The position numbers and the translations under genes were made by a program. A model generated the notes under the pieces. The model saw only the letters and a list, made by a program, of their open reading frames with translations, did no database searches and was not told where the DNA came from. Below are positions 58,301-64,000 of a stretch of 64,000 bases of DNA, piece after piece (position 1 is the stretch's first letter; each line of letters begins with the position of its first letter). Origin of the DNA: Amoebophrya sp. A120 (taxonomy: Eukaryota > Sar > Dinophyceae > Syndiniales > Amoebophryaceae); contig CAJINV010000005.1 of assembly GCA_905178155.1 (NCBI GenBank), forward strand, positions 6,874,580-6,938,579, given 5' to 3'.

Positions 58301-61073
58301 GTGATGCACACTGAATGAGAACTGAGTCTGAAACTGCTTTGCTTCTACCCGAAACAACTTTCGCTCTACCCATGAAATTAAAACATGCGTGTTTGTTCCA
58401 ACATTCAAAATGAAAATAGGACGCCCACACAGCTGCAGGGCCGTCGATAGGTGCGAAGCATTACAGCAGTGTCCGTAGTGCTGCCAGTAACGGTGTTCAG
58501 GTTCTTCTCCCTTCGAGAGGTCCATTAGTTGAAATCATCATACAGAATCAGTATCAGAATAAAGATCAACAGGAAGATGACTATCATAACCAAGAGCAAC
58601 GCGTTTCATCTTCCTTGAGTTTGAGTTTCCAGATGTAGTAGCCGGCGAGAGTCGTAATATGTATCTGAGTCACCATCTCGTTCTCGATGAGTGTCGAGCT
58701 TTTCGCTTTCCTTCGTCGTCTTCTGGTTTACATGGAGCATGTGAGATGTGACGTCGGTGGATGCACCAAAAATAAAGAAGCGTGTAGCTCAGGGGCAGCA
58801 AAGAGAGAAGCACTTTCTCCGTCTGTCTCGATCCAGTGTAGATCTAGGCCCACATCCGCTTTGATTTCGTGTCCGACCTCTTCTGCCAAAAAAAAACGTC
58901 CGTGAGGAGAGGACATGGTGACGCAGTCGTCCCGCAACTTCAAGAGGACATGTTGATGCAGCCGTCCCGCAACGCTTCGGAGCTCGTCGTCGTGAGGGGA
59001 AAAACTTTCAACGATAAGTACTACTTCGGGCAGCCGCTCTGCAGCATGGTCCTCCCGTAAAACCGTGATGCATTGCCGCCCATCGCAACGTCATCCGTTC
59101 TTATGTTTTGTTATTGCTGTTTTACTTTTAGTTTTAGTTTTACTTTAGCTTGAAGCTTTCATTATTGCAGGGCTGCTTGGTCTTATGCAACATAGTAAGT
59201 CTCAACTGTGCGCATGATCTTACTGATTTTAATTTCAATTTAGTATTGGTTCTGCATGACAGCCTTGTTATCTTGGTCGACTTCCCATTCTCCAAGCTGA
59301 GAAGTAAGATGTGTCTGCAAATCGCCCTGAGCTCGTATCAACAGCAATGGCAAAAGAGAACGATCGCGGTAGCGATGGGTGGCGTTTTTGTTTTTGATAC
59401 CCGTTCGCCCCACGGTCCCGCGTACTACACGAAAGTCGCGATCCCCTACAAGTCGCGGGCAAAACGCTTCAAGTCGGAGGACTACGAAAAGTGGGAGTTG
59501 CGGGAGGATGACACCCACTGGGAGATCTATCGCATCCTGCCTGCGATTGGCGAAAAGTGGGCCAGCGTCGAGCGCGTGGTGCGGGTTCTTCAGCTTCTAC
59601 TTTAACTTTAGTCTTTTGGTAAATAAATTGCGCGCGTACCTAGTGTTCCGGTTATGTTGAGGCACTTCTACATCTGGGAGCGTCCTCGACTCTTTCGTGT
59701 ACATCTCAGACCTACAATCAAAACCACCGCAATCATTGACACAGATTCCCAAGGCGGAGTGGCCGGGGACCCCGGATGGCTGGCTGCAGCCGCTGGTCGC
59801 CGTGGCCCCGACGAAGGCCCCGACGAAGCGGAAGGCGGACACACCCGTAGCCGGGCCCGCGCGACGACGACCCCGTCGCGACGTGCCTATCTGATGACCC
59901 GCAGCTGGTTGCTTCCGCAGTCTGTCGCGATTCTGCGTCAGCTATGTCGCGCATCGCCTAAAGAAGAACAAAGACAGATGGGCGTGACGGATATGAGAGG
60001 CGAAACAGGAGATGCTAATAGATCTAGATGTGCTTTTGGTTTTGCTTTTGCACAAGTACAAGCAGACGTAGAATAGGACGGCAGAAATTGAAATCATGAA
60101 AAAGGCAGTATGAAGAACAACAAACGTAGAACCAAGACCAACGAAATGGCTTCAGATAGAACATTGTTCAGAGTTTGTATCTTCTAGGCCCTAACCCAAA
60201 TCCAAACCTACGCTCCGGGGCCGCGCAAAAGTTCCTCCTACTTATGCCCGTTTTCCAACAATTCAACAAGCCACTGAGATGATAAAAATGATCAGCGTTG
60301 CAGCGTGTAGAGACAGGTTCGAAATGAGCTCGCAGCTGTTGAGGTCGTAGCTCAAAACGCACTGAGGCAAAGACAACGGAAGACAGGCCTTTTCATTATC
60401 AAGAAGAGCTCACCGCCCTACGGATCTGCTACAGAAAGCAAGAAGAAGAATGTTCCTAACCAAGTCGCTTCCATGGCAGTAAAAGCGTGTAGAAGGGCCA
60501 AAGTGATTCGCTGTCCCAGATCACCCGGCTGACCATCATCGATCAAAATCAACAACTGATCAGCTTTATGGTAGTCACTAAAGATAATTGAAATTCTGCG
60601 AGTATGCGTCTTTTCGTTGCGGGGGAGTGGGCATCCCAATGTACATCAACACCCACTTATTCGCTTGCGTTCAATTGTTAAAATCGGTAACCGGAATACC
60701 TAGCTAGAATAAACCAAACAGATTTGCAGGCGTTAAGAGCCGAGAGTCGGTTAGATACGAAGTTCGCAATTTGGATATCAATAGTAAAATCTAGCTATTT
60801 TTATAGCTATCGAAGTCCGGAATTAAGAGGTTTTGTCCGACCATAATCACAAGTTCTTGCAACCTTCCAGCCCAAGACATATTTGCACTTACATACAGTC
60901 CGGGCTACTCCAAAACGGTAGATGGGAGCGTGACGGGCAGCAGCGGAAAACAGCTGGTAGAGCGGATCAGGAACGAAAACGAGGTGGACTTTTTGAACGT
61001 GAAAAAAAAGGACTGGGAAGAGGAAAACGGAAAGCAACTACTTTTCCCAGAAATGCACTCGAAGCACCTTTGA
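37380..61073 (+). CDS. Unrecognised protein gene split by a 20-kb nested insertion (9 exons)
   Basis: Exons: 37380-37531, 37763-38113, 38301-38356, 38569-about 38817/38847, 39081-39119, 39404-39442, 39727-39785, 39947-40010, 60901-61073 (TGA). Each introner removal keeps the frame. The step from exon 4 to exon 5 is uncertain: either GT at 38848 to AG at 39080, or the truncated introner at 38818. The protein is about 405 residues. It has an N-terminal His/Asp-rich start (MSMTCFYHHHDADLYGLDG), a Ser/Thr/Ala/Gly-rich low-complexity centre, then a Lys/Glu/Leu-rich C-terminal part ending in KTVDGSVTGSSGKQLV...EMHSKHL. No family recognised. The last exon lies 20.9 kb downstream, beyond a family A introner that was itself invaded. 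The TSD (CGGTC/CAGTC) and phase (GGT C/CG GGC) both match, so the final exon belongs to this gene. Whether the 20.9-kb intron is still spliced is unknown. Confidence 0.75.
37532..37757. mobile_element. Introner, family C (226 bp)
   Basis: Left TGTGACAATGCACAACTC (terminal TAT mutated to TGT); right GTTCTGCATTGTCATA. TSD CCTCT exact. In frame. Confidence 0.9.
38114..38295. mobile_element. Introner, diverged family A (182 bp)
   Basis: Left TATCAGCCGTAAAGATCAAT is only partly complementary to the right end CAGATCGATATTTGCGATGC ATA. TSD TCGGA/TCCGA (4 of 5). In frame (TCG GA/C GGC). Confidence 0.78.
38357..38563. mobile_element. Introner, family F (207 bp)
   Basis: Left TATGTAAGAAAAAAACTGTG; right CACAGTTTTTTTCTTGGATA. 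TSD GGTAC exact. In frame. Confidence 0.92.
38818..38860. mobile_element. Truncated family B introner (left end only)
   Basis: TATCCTGTG...GCTAATCGTACTCGTAT resembles the family B left TIR with a small insertion, but no matching right TIR follows before the next exon. If unspliced, the frame runs to a TAG at 38877-38879. Confidence 0.6.
39120..39398. mobile_element. Introner, family E (279 bp)
   Basis: Left TATCCTGAGTAGAAACATCT; right GCCGTTTTTACATAGGATA. TSD TCTCT exact. In frame (CTC T/TG CGT). Confidence 0.9.
39443..39721. mobile_element. Introner, family E (279 bp), 44 bp after the previous one
   Basis: Left TATCCTGAGTAAAAACGTCC; right GGGACGTTTTTACATATGATA. TSD ACAAT/GCAAC (3 of 5). 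In frame; together with the preceding E element it isolates a 39-nt exon. Confidence 0.85.
39786..39941. mobile_element. Introner, family B (156 bp)
   Basis: Left TATGCATTGCAAAAGTAACG; right CGATACTTTTGCAGTTGATA. TSD AGGGG/AGCGG (4 of 5). In frame. Confidence 0.9.
40231..40882 (+). mobile_element. Poly(A)-tailed retrocopy (652 bp) with 20-bp target duplication
   Basis: Flanked by AAATTTCCTATAGAATCCAG at 40211-40230 and 40883-40902, and ending in an A run (40873-40885, partly shared with the TSD). The 5' end is an open frame of about 61 codons (CYRPDFEST...VVARMAAACNRTG, then TAG) followed by about 460 bp resembling a 3' UTR. Best read as a 5'-truncated reverse-transcribed mRNA (processed pseudogene); the source gene is not identified. 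It implies an active LINE-type reverse transcriptase elsewhere in the genome (inference). Confidence 0.8.
40918..40982 (+). repeat. Left terminal inverted repeat of the giant element
   Basis: Contains TATGGACGGACAAAACC, TTAATTCCGGA and TAGCTATAAAAATAGCTAGA, all found inverted and in the same order at 60781-60845. Confidence 0.92.
40983..42390. other. Subterminal region of the giant element
   Basis: No convincing gene, only short ORFs. Just before 42391 the frame of the large protein is open upstream to 42301 after CGCTTAG, with a hydrophobic stretch (CVVSFVIAATVGGIAALV). A 5' exon or membrane segment may begin here. Confidence 0.4.
42391..47331 (+). CDS. 1,407-residue protein of the giant element; candidate transposase
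   Basis: Exons 42391-44119, 44532-45266, 45572-47331. Intron 44120-44531 is GT-AG; 45267-45566 is an introner. Together they form one continuous frame. The N-terminal about 575 residues are charged and low-complexity with an acidic region and Ser runs. The C-terminal about 830 residues are globular-looking. Weak resemblance to hAT-type RNase H-fold transposases: WLQCQLHLAHIVAST (about 801-815; compare the C..H.LNL motif), VRTRWLSVGKCI (about 928-939; compare TRW.S), and SQIAESLNSTTSW with a candidate acidic residue at 1168. The gene sits inside TIRs with an 8-bp TSD, which favours this role. The last codons run into introner-like decamers (TTTGTCATGC), so the true 3' end may differ. Start chosen at the first ATG. 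Confidence 0.72.
45267..45566. mobile_element. Introner, family B variant, inside the giant element's gene (300 bp)
   Basis: Left TATGCTTTGCAAAAGTATAA (then GTAAAGTATCGC); right GCGATACTTACTTTAGC...CAGCATA. Both arms carry the same extra AAGTA block. TSD TGGAT/GCGAT (3 of 5). In frame (GGA T/CG TTG). Confidence 0.85.
47357..47576 (+). repeat. Direct repeat of about 56 bp, 162 bp apart
   Basis: Blocks from CATGTACATG(A/G)GCATCAC to GAC TAATCTCA at 47357-47412 and 47519-47576, with further CATTCTGCATGAGA copies between. The region holds many introner-type decamers (TTTGTGATGC, TCTGTCATGC) but no clear TIR pair. Confidence 0.7.
47895..49247 (+). CDS. 450-residue protein with AHAGTG hexapeptide repeats (giant element)
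   Basis: Single uninterrupted ORF from an ATG at 47895 to TAA. The N-terminal about 200 residues are mixed and basic (MSARYEDQPAKY..., GIWQIEQKQWWGYLEKA). The centre (about 215-310) is Ala/Gly/His-rich with AHAGTG repeats encoded by an 18-bp DNA unit (GCACACGCAGGTACGGGC). The C-terminal part is charged, with a Lys/Glu helix and an acidic tail (SDMESTYEETDDSSNF). No family recognised. All three forward frames and the antisense frames are open through the repeat because of its composition; the chosen frame alone has ordinary composition outside the repeat. Possible structural or nucleic-acid-binding protein of the element (inference). Confidence 0.72.
   Translation: MSARYEDQPAKYAKKAGEKKEPQLRPVVQNGSTHLKFYHMDTSKRQRLWHMAPSTEYESEFYYQHRVNDLGVPDTENLRLGYKPAKTFPDHDRIVGKCTVMPWADICLSKNAEEENRELRKEKRLLRNARIDSPTRRSRDEKWGKVPQSIRMPEVAANGLGDRVYGIWQIEQKQWWGYLEKAVPFDRRNEVRPNGAQPAGAVPAAVGIQPPQPSGSGAHAGARAHAGAGGHVRVHTHAHAGDGRGRAPAGTGAGGQAQASAPAGAHAGTGAHAGTGAHAGTGAHAGTGAHAGAAARADTGAHADTGARERVGKQRAGADTRNAAQPGDEQQPSGSGNAGAQQQNGDEGEDQQQKNKKPCAARKKYFVAKTRQEFVRKMVEFENGKICEVERATPEQEVAASASLAQYQKENKVLEKKQKGEDIELDSDMESTYEETDDSSNFGSSSDDSD
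48535..48840 (+). repeat. GC/CA-rich repeat with 18-bp period (AHAGTG coding)
   Basis: Alternating CGCACACGCAGGTACGGG-type units, with long alternating purine-pyrimidine runs. Compare the non-coding tract at 54330-54670 in the same element. Confidence 0.85.
49248..51090. other. Non-coding interval of the giant element
   Basis: AT-rich with homopolymer-like runs; no gene or element seen. A short ORF at 50649-50897 is not convincing. The gene downstream has its unresolved 5' end near the right edge. Confidence 0.4.
51091..59894 (+). CDS. Large multi-exon gene of the giant element, unknown function (5' end and some exons unresolved)
   Basis: Exons supported by frame and GT-AG borders: about 51091-51391, 51884-52134, 52305-52559, 52781-52918, 53134-53997, 54866-55278, 55535-about 55723. 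Later likely exons are about 59309-59570 (SPHGPAYYTKVAIPYKSRAKRF...) and 59752-59894 (IPKAEWPGTPDGWLQP..., TGA). An introner separates the fourth and fifth exons. The product has mixed, globular-looking segments: FDFQFAFVHGGHTCLAFLLEG, YWGLNFQGNWVLSKEFKR, FQGNWQFPKGGPQAHS. The fifth exon ends in an Ala/Lys/Pro-rich linker. The repeated FQGNW.. phrase in two exons suggests an internal duplication. No family recognised. The stretch 55734-58900 was not resolved into exons. Confidence 0.6.
52919..53128. mobile_element. Introner, family B variant, inside the giant element's gene (210 bp)
   Basis: Left TATCCTTTGCAAAAGCATCA; right TCGTGATGCTTTTCC...GATTCATA. TSD not evident (CTGAA/GGACC), but removal of element plus 5 nt keeps the frame (TCT GAA/GTC GAG). 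Confidence 0.75.
54330..54670. repeat. Alternating purine-pyrimidine (CG/CA/TG) tract in an intron
   Basis: About 340 bp of almost strict CGCGTACGTGCACGCA-type alternation within the GT-AG intron 53998-54865. Strong Z-DNA-forming potential is expected from the composition (established). All six frames are open here only because of composition. Confidence 0.85.
55734..58900. other. Unresolved part of the giant element (intronic or intergenic)
   Basis: Low-complexity AG-rich start (55740-55840), then AT-rich sequence. A short segment near 58950-59060 (ELVVVRGKTFNDKYYFGQPL) looks coding and may be an exon of the 51091-59894 gene. Confidence 0.35.
59895..60780. other. Right subterminal region of the giant element
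   Basis: No supported gene. Leads into the right TIR. Confidence 0.4.
60781..60845 (-). repeat. Right terminal inverted repeat of the giant element
   Basis: Contains ATCTAGCTATTTTTATAGCT, TCCGGAATTAA and GGTTTTGTCCGACCATA, the inverse of 40918-40982 with a few substitutions. Confidence 0.92.
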
Positions 61074-61699
61074 TAGAAGAACGGACGAATTTTCGTTCGT
61101 GTGGAACAAACCATCATAGTTGTAGTTCTGGTTGTATCATACTTTTTACAACACGACGAATGGTGTATCTTCGATGTTCATGTTCTTCGACTTACTGCTG
61201 TGTGTTGGTTCTCTTCCTCCTCTTGTCGTGCACTCTTTCGTCACTTGTACGAACGACACAGACTTATTATACCCGCCCCGGTGCTTCTGGCAGCTGGCTC
61301 TACAGAGCGAGTACCAAAGACGTGACCGCGAAGAGTATCGTCCAAGCAGGGTCGACGTTTCTTGAGGTCATCTCGTAAACAAGGGGAGCGGTGAGAGGAG
61401 GATGCGCACCAGCACCAGCAGGAGGTAGCGGTCGAGACTTGCAGTAGTTGTATTTAACGTTCGTGAGTAATCTCAAAGTAGAAGCCTCAGCCTCAGGTCG
61501 TTGGGACATGGAGGTGCCATTGTAGCAAATAGTCGACGAACAAAGGAGCGACGAGGACTTTTTTTCGTTTACCAACTTGAGCAGGGAGGTCACCTGAGTC
61601 TGTCTCTGTTCTTGGAAGCTGGCGTTTTTAGTATAATAGCAAGCAGTAGTTTACAACTTACCACAGCCTACTTTTTTCTTTAGTTCTGAAGTACTCAAC
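61074..61699. other. Intergenic region upstream of the nucleotidase gene
   Basis: No supported gene; moderate AT with a T-rich stretch just before the start codon at 61700. Confidence 0.45.
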
Positions 61700-64000
61700 A
61701 TGGGTTGCGGCGCCAGTCTTCCCACCTCCAGCAGCGTGAGCAGCCTGCCTACCGCGGCCGATTACCCAGATTGCCCTCCCCCGCCCATGCGGAGCCCCAC
61801 GGGGACAACAGCTACTGGTGGTACGCTGTTATCCTCCGGGAAAGGTGGTGGAGCTGTAGGAGATGTAGTTGCACATCAGCAGAAAAAGAGCAGCGGTGAC
61901 AACTCGGGACCAAAACTCCGCATTTTCAGCATCAACGATGTGTACAAGCTGGAGAATCTGGCGAAGTTTCAAACGCTGTTGAAGCTTCACAACTGCAAAT
62001 CAACACCGACCACCGTGGATTTGGTTACCCTGAACGGCGACTTGATTGGCGGGTCGCTACTGTTTATGCACTGCAAAAGTATCGTACTCGTAGTAATTGC
62101 ATTTATGCATAATTACAAGTCTCTTTCTCAAGGTAAATCAGCATGTCAAATTTAATTTGTAATGCTGAGCCAATTTGTAATGCAATCCAAACTAGTACGA
62201 TACTTTTGCACTTCATACTGTTCAACCTGGACAAGGGGAGATCAATCATCGACGTTTGCAATCATCTGCAAGTGGACTACATGTGCCTCGGCAACCACGA
62301 ATTCGACCACGGGTTGAAGGAGTTGGAAAACCGGGTGCTAGAATTCCAAGGGAAAGCGTGGTTGAACACGAACGTGCGGTGTAGCTCACCGGTATCCACC
62401 ACTGTAAATTTCCCGTACACGTACAAATGCGGTCTCGGCATGACAAAACTTGGCCTCGATCCTAGTTTAGCATGACAAGTTTTACCCTCCAAATTGGTGA
62501 AGTTTGTGATGCATCCTTACCCTCCAAATTGGTGAAGTGTTTGGGTGTGGTACGGGAAATTTGTATTGCATAGCCGGACGGAGAAAAAGGAGCGGTTTTG
62601 AACAGCATGCCGAGATACGACATTTTGGAAGTGGATGTACCACAGCCAGGACCTTCTACTTCTAGCAATCATGGCACCACTGCTGCAAAGAAATTTCGCA
62701 TCGGCCTGGTTGGCGTCTGCACGGCGGAATCCCCGAGTCTCTCCCTGCAGGACCCAACGAAGGAGGGGGTGGAATTTTTAGACCCCTTTGTGGAAACGCG
62801 AAAGATCCTCGACGGCGTTTTTTTCTGCAACCATCCGAGTAAGAAGCAGGTCGACGCTATGGGTGTGTGGTCAGGATCGAAATCGTCAAAGTTGAAATAA
62901 TTTGTAATGCAGAAATTGCAAGGCATGACGCGCCTGTCTTGCCGGGATGGCAAGTGAGGCCGATTGTGAGCCTGTTTAGGGTTTGAAATAGAGCTGCTAA
63001 AGTAGCATGACAAATTGGAAGATTCCGGTGCTCGGAAAATTTGTCATGCGCCGCTTGATAACTGGGTCGCCGATTGGCAACCATTTTATGCATGGCAAAT
63101 CGTTTGAACTTTGACGATTTCAATCCTGACGCATCCATAGACGCCGTTATTGCCATCACGCACCAAAGCAACGCGGACGACGAGAAGTTTCTAAAAGAGT
63201 TTCCAGAAATCAGCTGCGTCCTGGGCGGCCACGACCACATTCCGTGGCGGGTGTTTTGTGATGGTGGTGCAACTCCTGATAACGCCACCAGCAAGCGAAT
63301 CGCGGTGAAGGCGGGATTGGACTGCGAGGCCGTGGACATTGTGGAGTTTGAGTTTGGTTCCACCGGCTTGAATTTTTCCGGCCACACCTTCGTCTCACTC
63401 GTCGGGCCGGCTGCGGAAAATCTCCTCGATCCGGAAACGGGTGCGGTTCTGCGCCCGAAGTATTTTGACGACCCAGAGTTGCTGGAGAAAATCAAACAGC
63501 ACAAGAAAATCCTCTCTCTGAACGACTTCGCGATTCTGGATTGGCGCGATTACGATACCCTTTTGACCGAGGTGAACACTGCCGCGAAACACGAATCCGA
63601 TCCCTGGACGACCAAAAACATCCGCTCCAAACAGTGCAATTTCTACCATTTGATTGCGAAGTGGTGCAAGGAGGAACTTTGCGGACACTACCGAAACGAT
63701 ATGACAGTGCACAACTCGACGTCCCCCCGCTCATTTGTCATGCAAAAACCCAAATCCATTACCAGTTGCTAGTACCAGTACCTTGTGGCACCGCGTGCAT
63801 GACAAATTCCGGAAATCCAAACAGTACTACACTTTGCGCATGAACTTGTCATGCACAGGGTCCTCCTGTGCTGTTGTTCTTGTTTGTAATGGTGTTGATG
63901 CCATACATTACAAATGAGGGGGAAGGGCAGTTGAAGTTGTGCACTTTCATAAACGAGGCGGACGAAACCGGGAAACTGGCCTGGAGTAACTCCATCATGA
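61700..64000 (+). CDS. 5'-nucleotidase / calcineurin-like metallophosphoesterase (partial)
   Basis: Exons 61700-62064, 62223-62415, 62577-62857, 63145-63699, 63957-end of window. The protein belongs to the UshA/5'-nucleotidase type of metallophosphoesterases (dinuclear metal phosphohydrolases). Signatures: FSINDVYKLENL (metal-binding Asp about 80), LVTLNGDLIGG, YMCLGNHEFDHG (about 145-152), AITHQSNADDE, and VLGGHDH (about 307-311). The start MGCGAS fits an N-myristoylation plus palmitoylation signal, suggesting membrane attachment rather than secretion (inference). Residues 7-70 are a low-complexity Pro/Ser/Thr/Gly segment. All four introns are introners. The C-terminal nucleotide-specificity domain lies beyond the window. 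Confidence 0.93.
62065..62217. mobile_element. Introner, family B (153 bp)
   Basis: Left TATGCACTGCAAAAGTATCG; right CGATACTTTTGCACTTCATA. TSD CTGTT exact. Excision restores NGDLIGGSLLFNLDKG. Confidence 0.93.
62416..62572. mobile_element. Introner, family K (157 bp)
   Basis: Left TACACGTACAAATGC; right GGGAAATTTGTATTGCATA. The flanks CCCG/GCCG suggest a 4-nt offset: the frame is kept by joining TTC CCG to GAC GGA, i.e. removal of element plus 4 nt. Boundaries less certain than for other introners. Confidence 0.7.
62858..63139. mobile_element. Introner, family L (282 bp)
   Basis: Left TATGGGTGTGTGG, then GTCAGGATCGAAATCGTCAA; right TTGACGATTTCAATCCTGAC...CATCCATA. TSD GACGC exact. Excision restores KKQVDAVIAITHQSN. 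Only member of its family here. Confidence 0.92.
63700..63951. mobile_element. Introner, family C (252 bp)
   Basis: Left TATGACAGTGCACAACTCG; right GTTGTGCACTTTCATA. TSD AACGA exact. In frame (AAC GA/G GCG). Confidence 0.92.

Larger units (their letters stand above)
40918..60845. mobile_element. Giant TIR element, 19,928 bp
   Basis: Outer ends TATGG(A/T)CGGACAAAACC in inverted orientation, about 65-bp TIRs (40918-40982 and 60781-60845), and an exact 8-bp TSD ATCACAAG (40910-40917 and 60846-60853). It carries at least three + strand genes with canonical introns, plus introners inside two of them. An 8-bp TSD is typical of hAT transposons (established), and one encoded protein has weak hAT-type features. 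It lacks anything I recognise as a DNA polymerase, capsid protein or tyrosine recombinase. Confidence 0.88.
40011..60895. mobile_element. Family A introner split by a retrocopy and a 20-kb element
   Basis: Left end TATCAACCGCAAATATGTCT at 40011; right end CAAGACATATTTGCACTTAC ATA ending at 60895. TSD CGGTC/CAGTC (4 of 5). Introner sequence proper: 40011-40230, 40903-40917 and 60854-60895, together 277 bp, within the 243-296-bp range of its simple relatives. The reconstituted junction reads GCATCACAAGTTCTTGC, matching the GCATCACAAGTTTCC typical of intact family A copies. Confidence 0.85.

Noticed and set aside
40918-60845. Calling the giant element a Polinton/Maverick or an integrated virus
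   Set aside because: No DNA polymerase B, retroviral-type integrase, capsid or packaging ATPase motif was recognised, and the 8-bp TSD differs from the 6-bp TSD known for Polintons.

Overview
This is a nuclear, intron-rich eukaryotic window of moderate GC. Every convincing gene lies on the + strand, as in the one-directional gene tracts of dinoflagellates. The main feature is about 58 complete, short (about 135-324 bp) intron-like elements inside genes. They have terminal inverted repeats (TIRs) that start TAT.../TAC... and end ...ATA, and most are flanked by a 5-bp target-site duplication (TSD). Deleting one element plus one TSD copy rejoins the reading frame at 54 of the 55 complete elements that lie in coding sequence. 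The remaining one needs a 4-nt offset. These are introner elements. From memory, elements of this kind with non-canonical splice ends are known from the parasitic dinoflagellate Amoebophrya (Syndiniales), so an Amoebophrya-like genome is my best guess. That is inference. At least 12 TIR families (called A-L here) co-exist with ordinary GT-AG introns in the same genes.

Layout. 1-6756: 3' part of an unrecognised gene for a large acidic/Thr-rich protein, with 13 introners. 7849-15455: kinesin, with 14 introners and 6 GT-AG introns, one of which holds a MITE-like element. 16676-17935: a GC-rich 1.2-kb segment between 42-bp direct repeats. 17921-22197: Tpt1/KptA tRNA 2'-phosphotransferase, apparently with a 600-residue low-complexity N-terminal extension. 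23751-30824: DHHC palmitoyltransferase, with a 1.1-kb composite introner and a long disordered tail. 32151-33896: intronless unknown gene. 37380-61073: an unknown gene interrupted by a giant nested insertion. 61700-64000: 5'-nucleotidase/metallophosphoesterase, running off the window.

The nested insertion is the most unusual object. Gene 37380-61073 carries a family-A introner whose two halves lie at 40011 and 60895. Inside it sit (i) a 652-bp poly(A)-tailed retrocopy flanked by 20-bp TSDs, and (ii) a 19,928-bp element (40918-60845) with about 65-bp TIRs and an exact 8-bp TSD. Removing both in silico leaves a 277-bp introner of normal family-A size. Removing that introner re-opens the host frame to a stop codon at 61073. 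The 20-kb element carries at least three + strand genes. One encodes a predicted 1,407-residue protein with weak hAT-type transposase features, and two of the three genes themselves contain introners.

The introner families share TAT/ATA ends, 5-bp TSDs and an internal decamer close to TTTGTVATGC. This suggests one mobilising machinery (inference). Several GT-AG introns of the kinesin gene contain the same decamer and may be aged introners.
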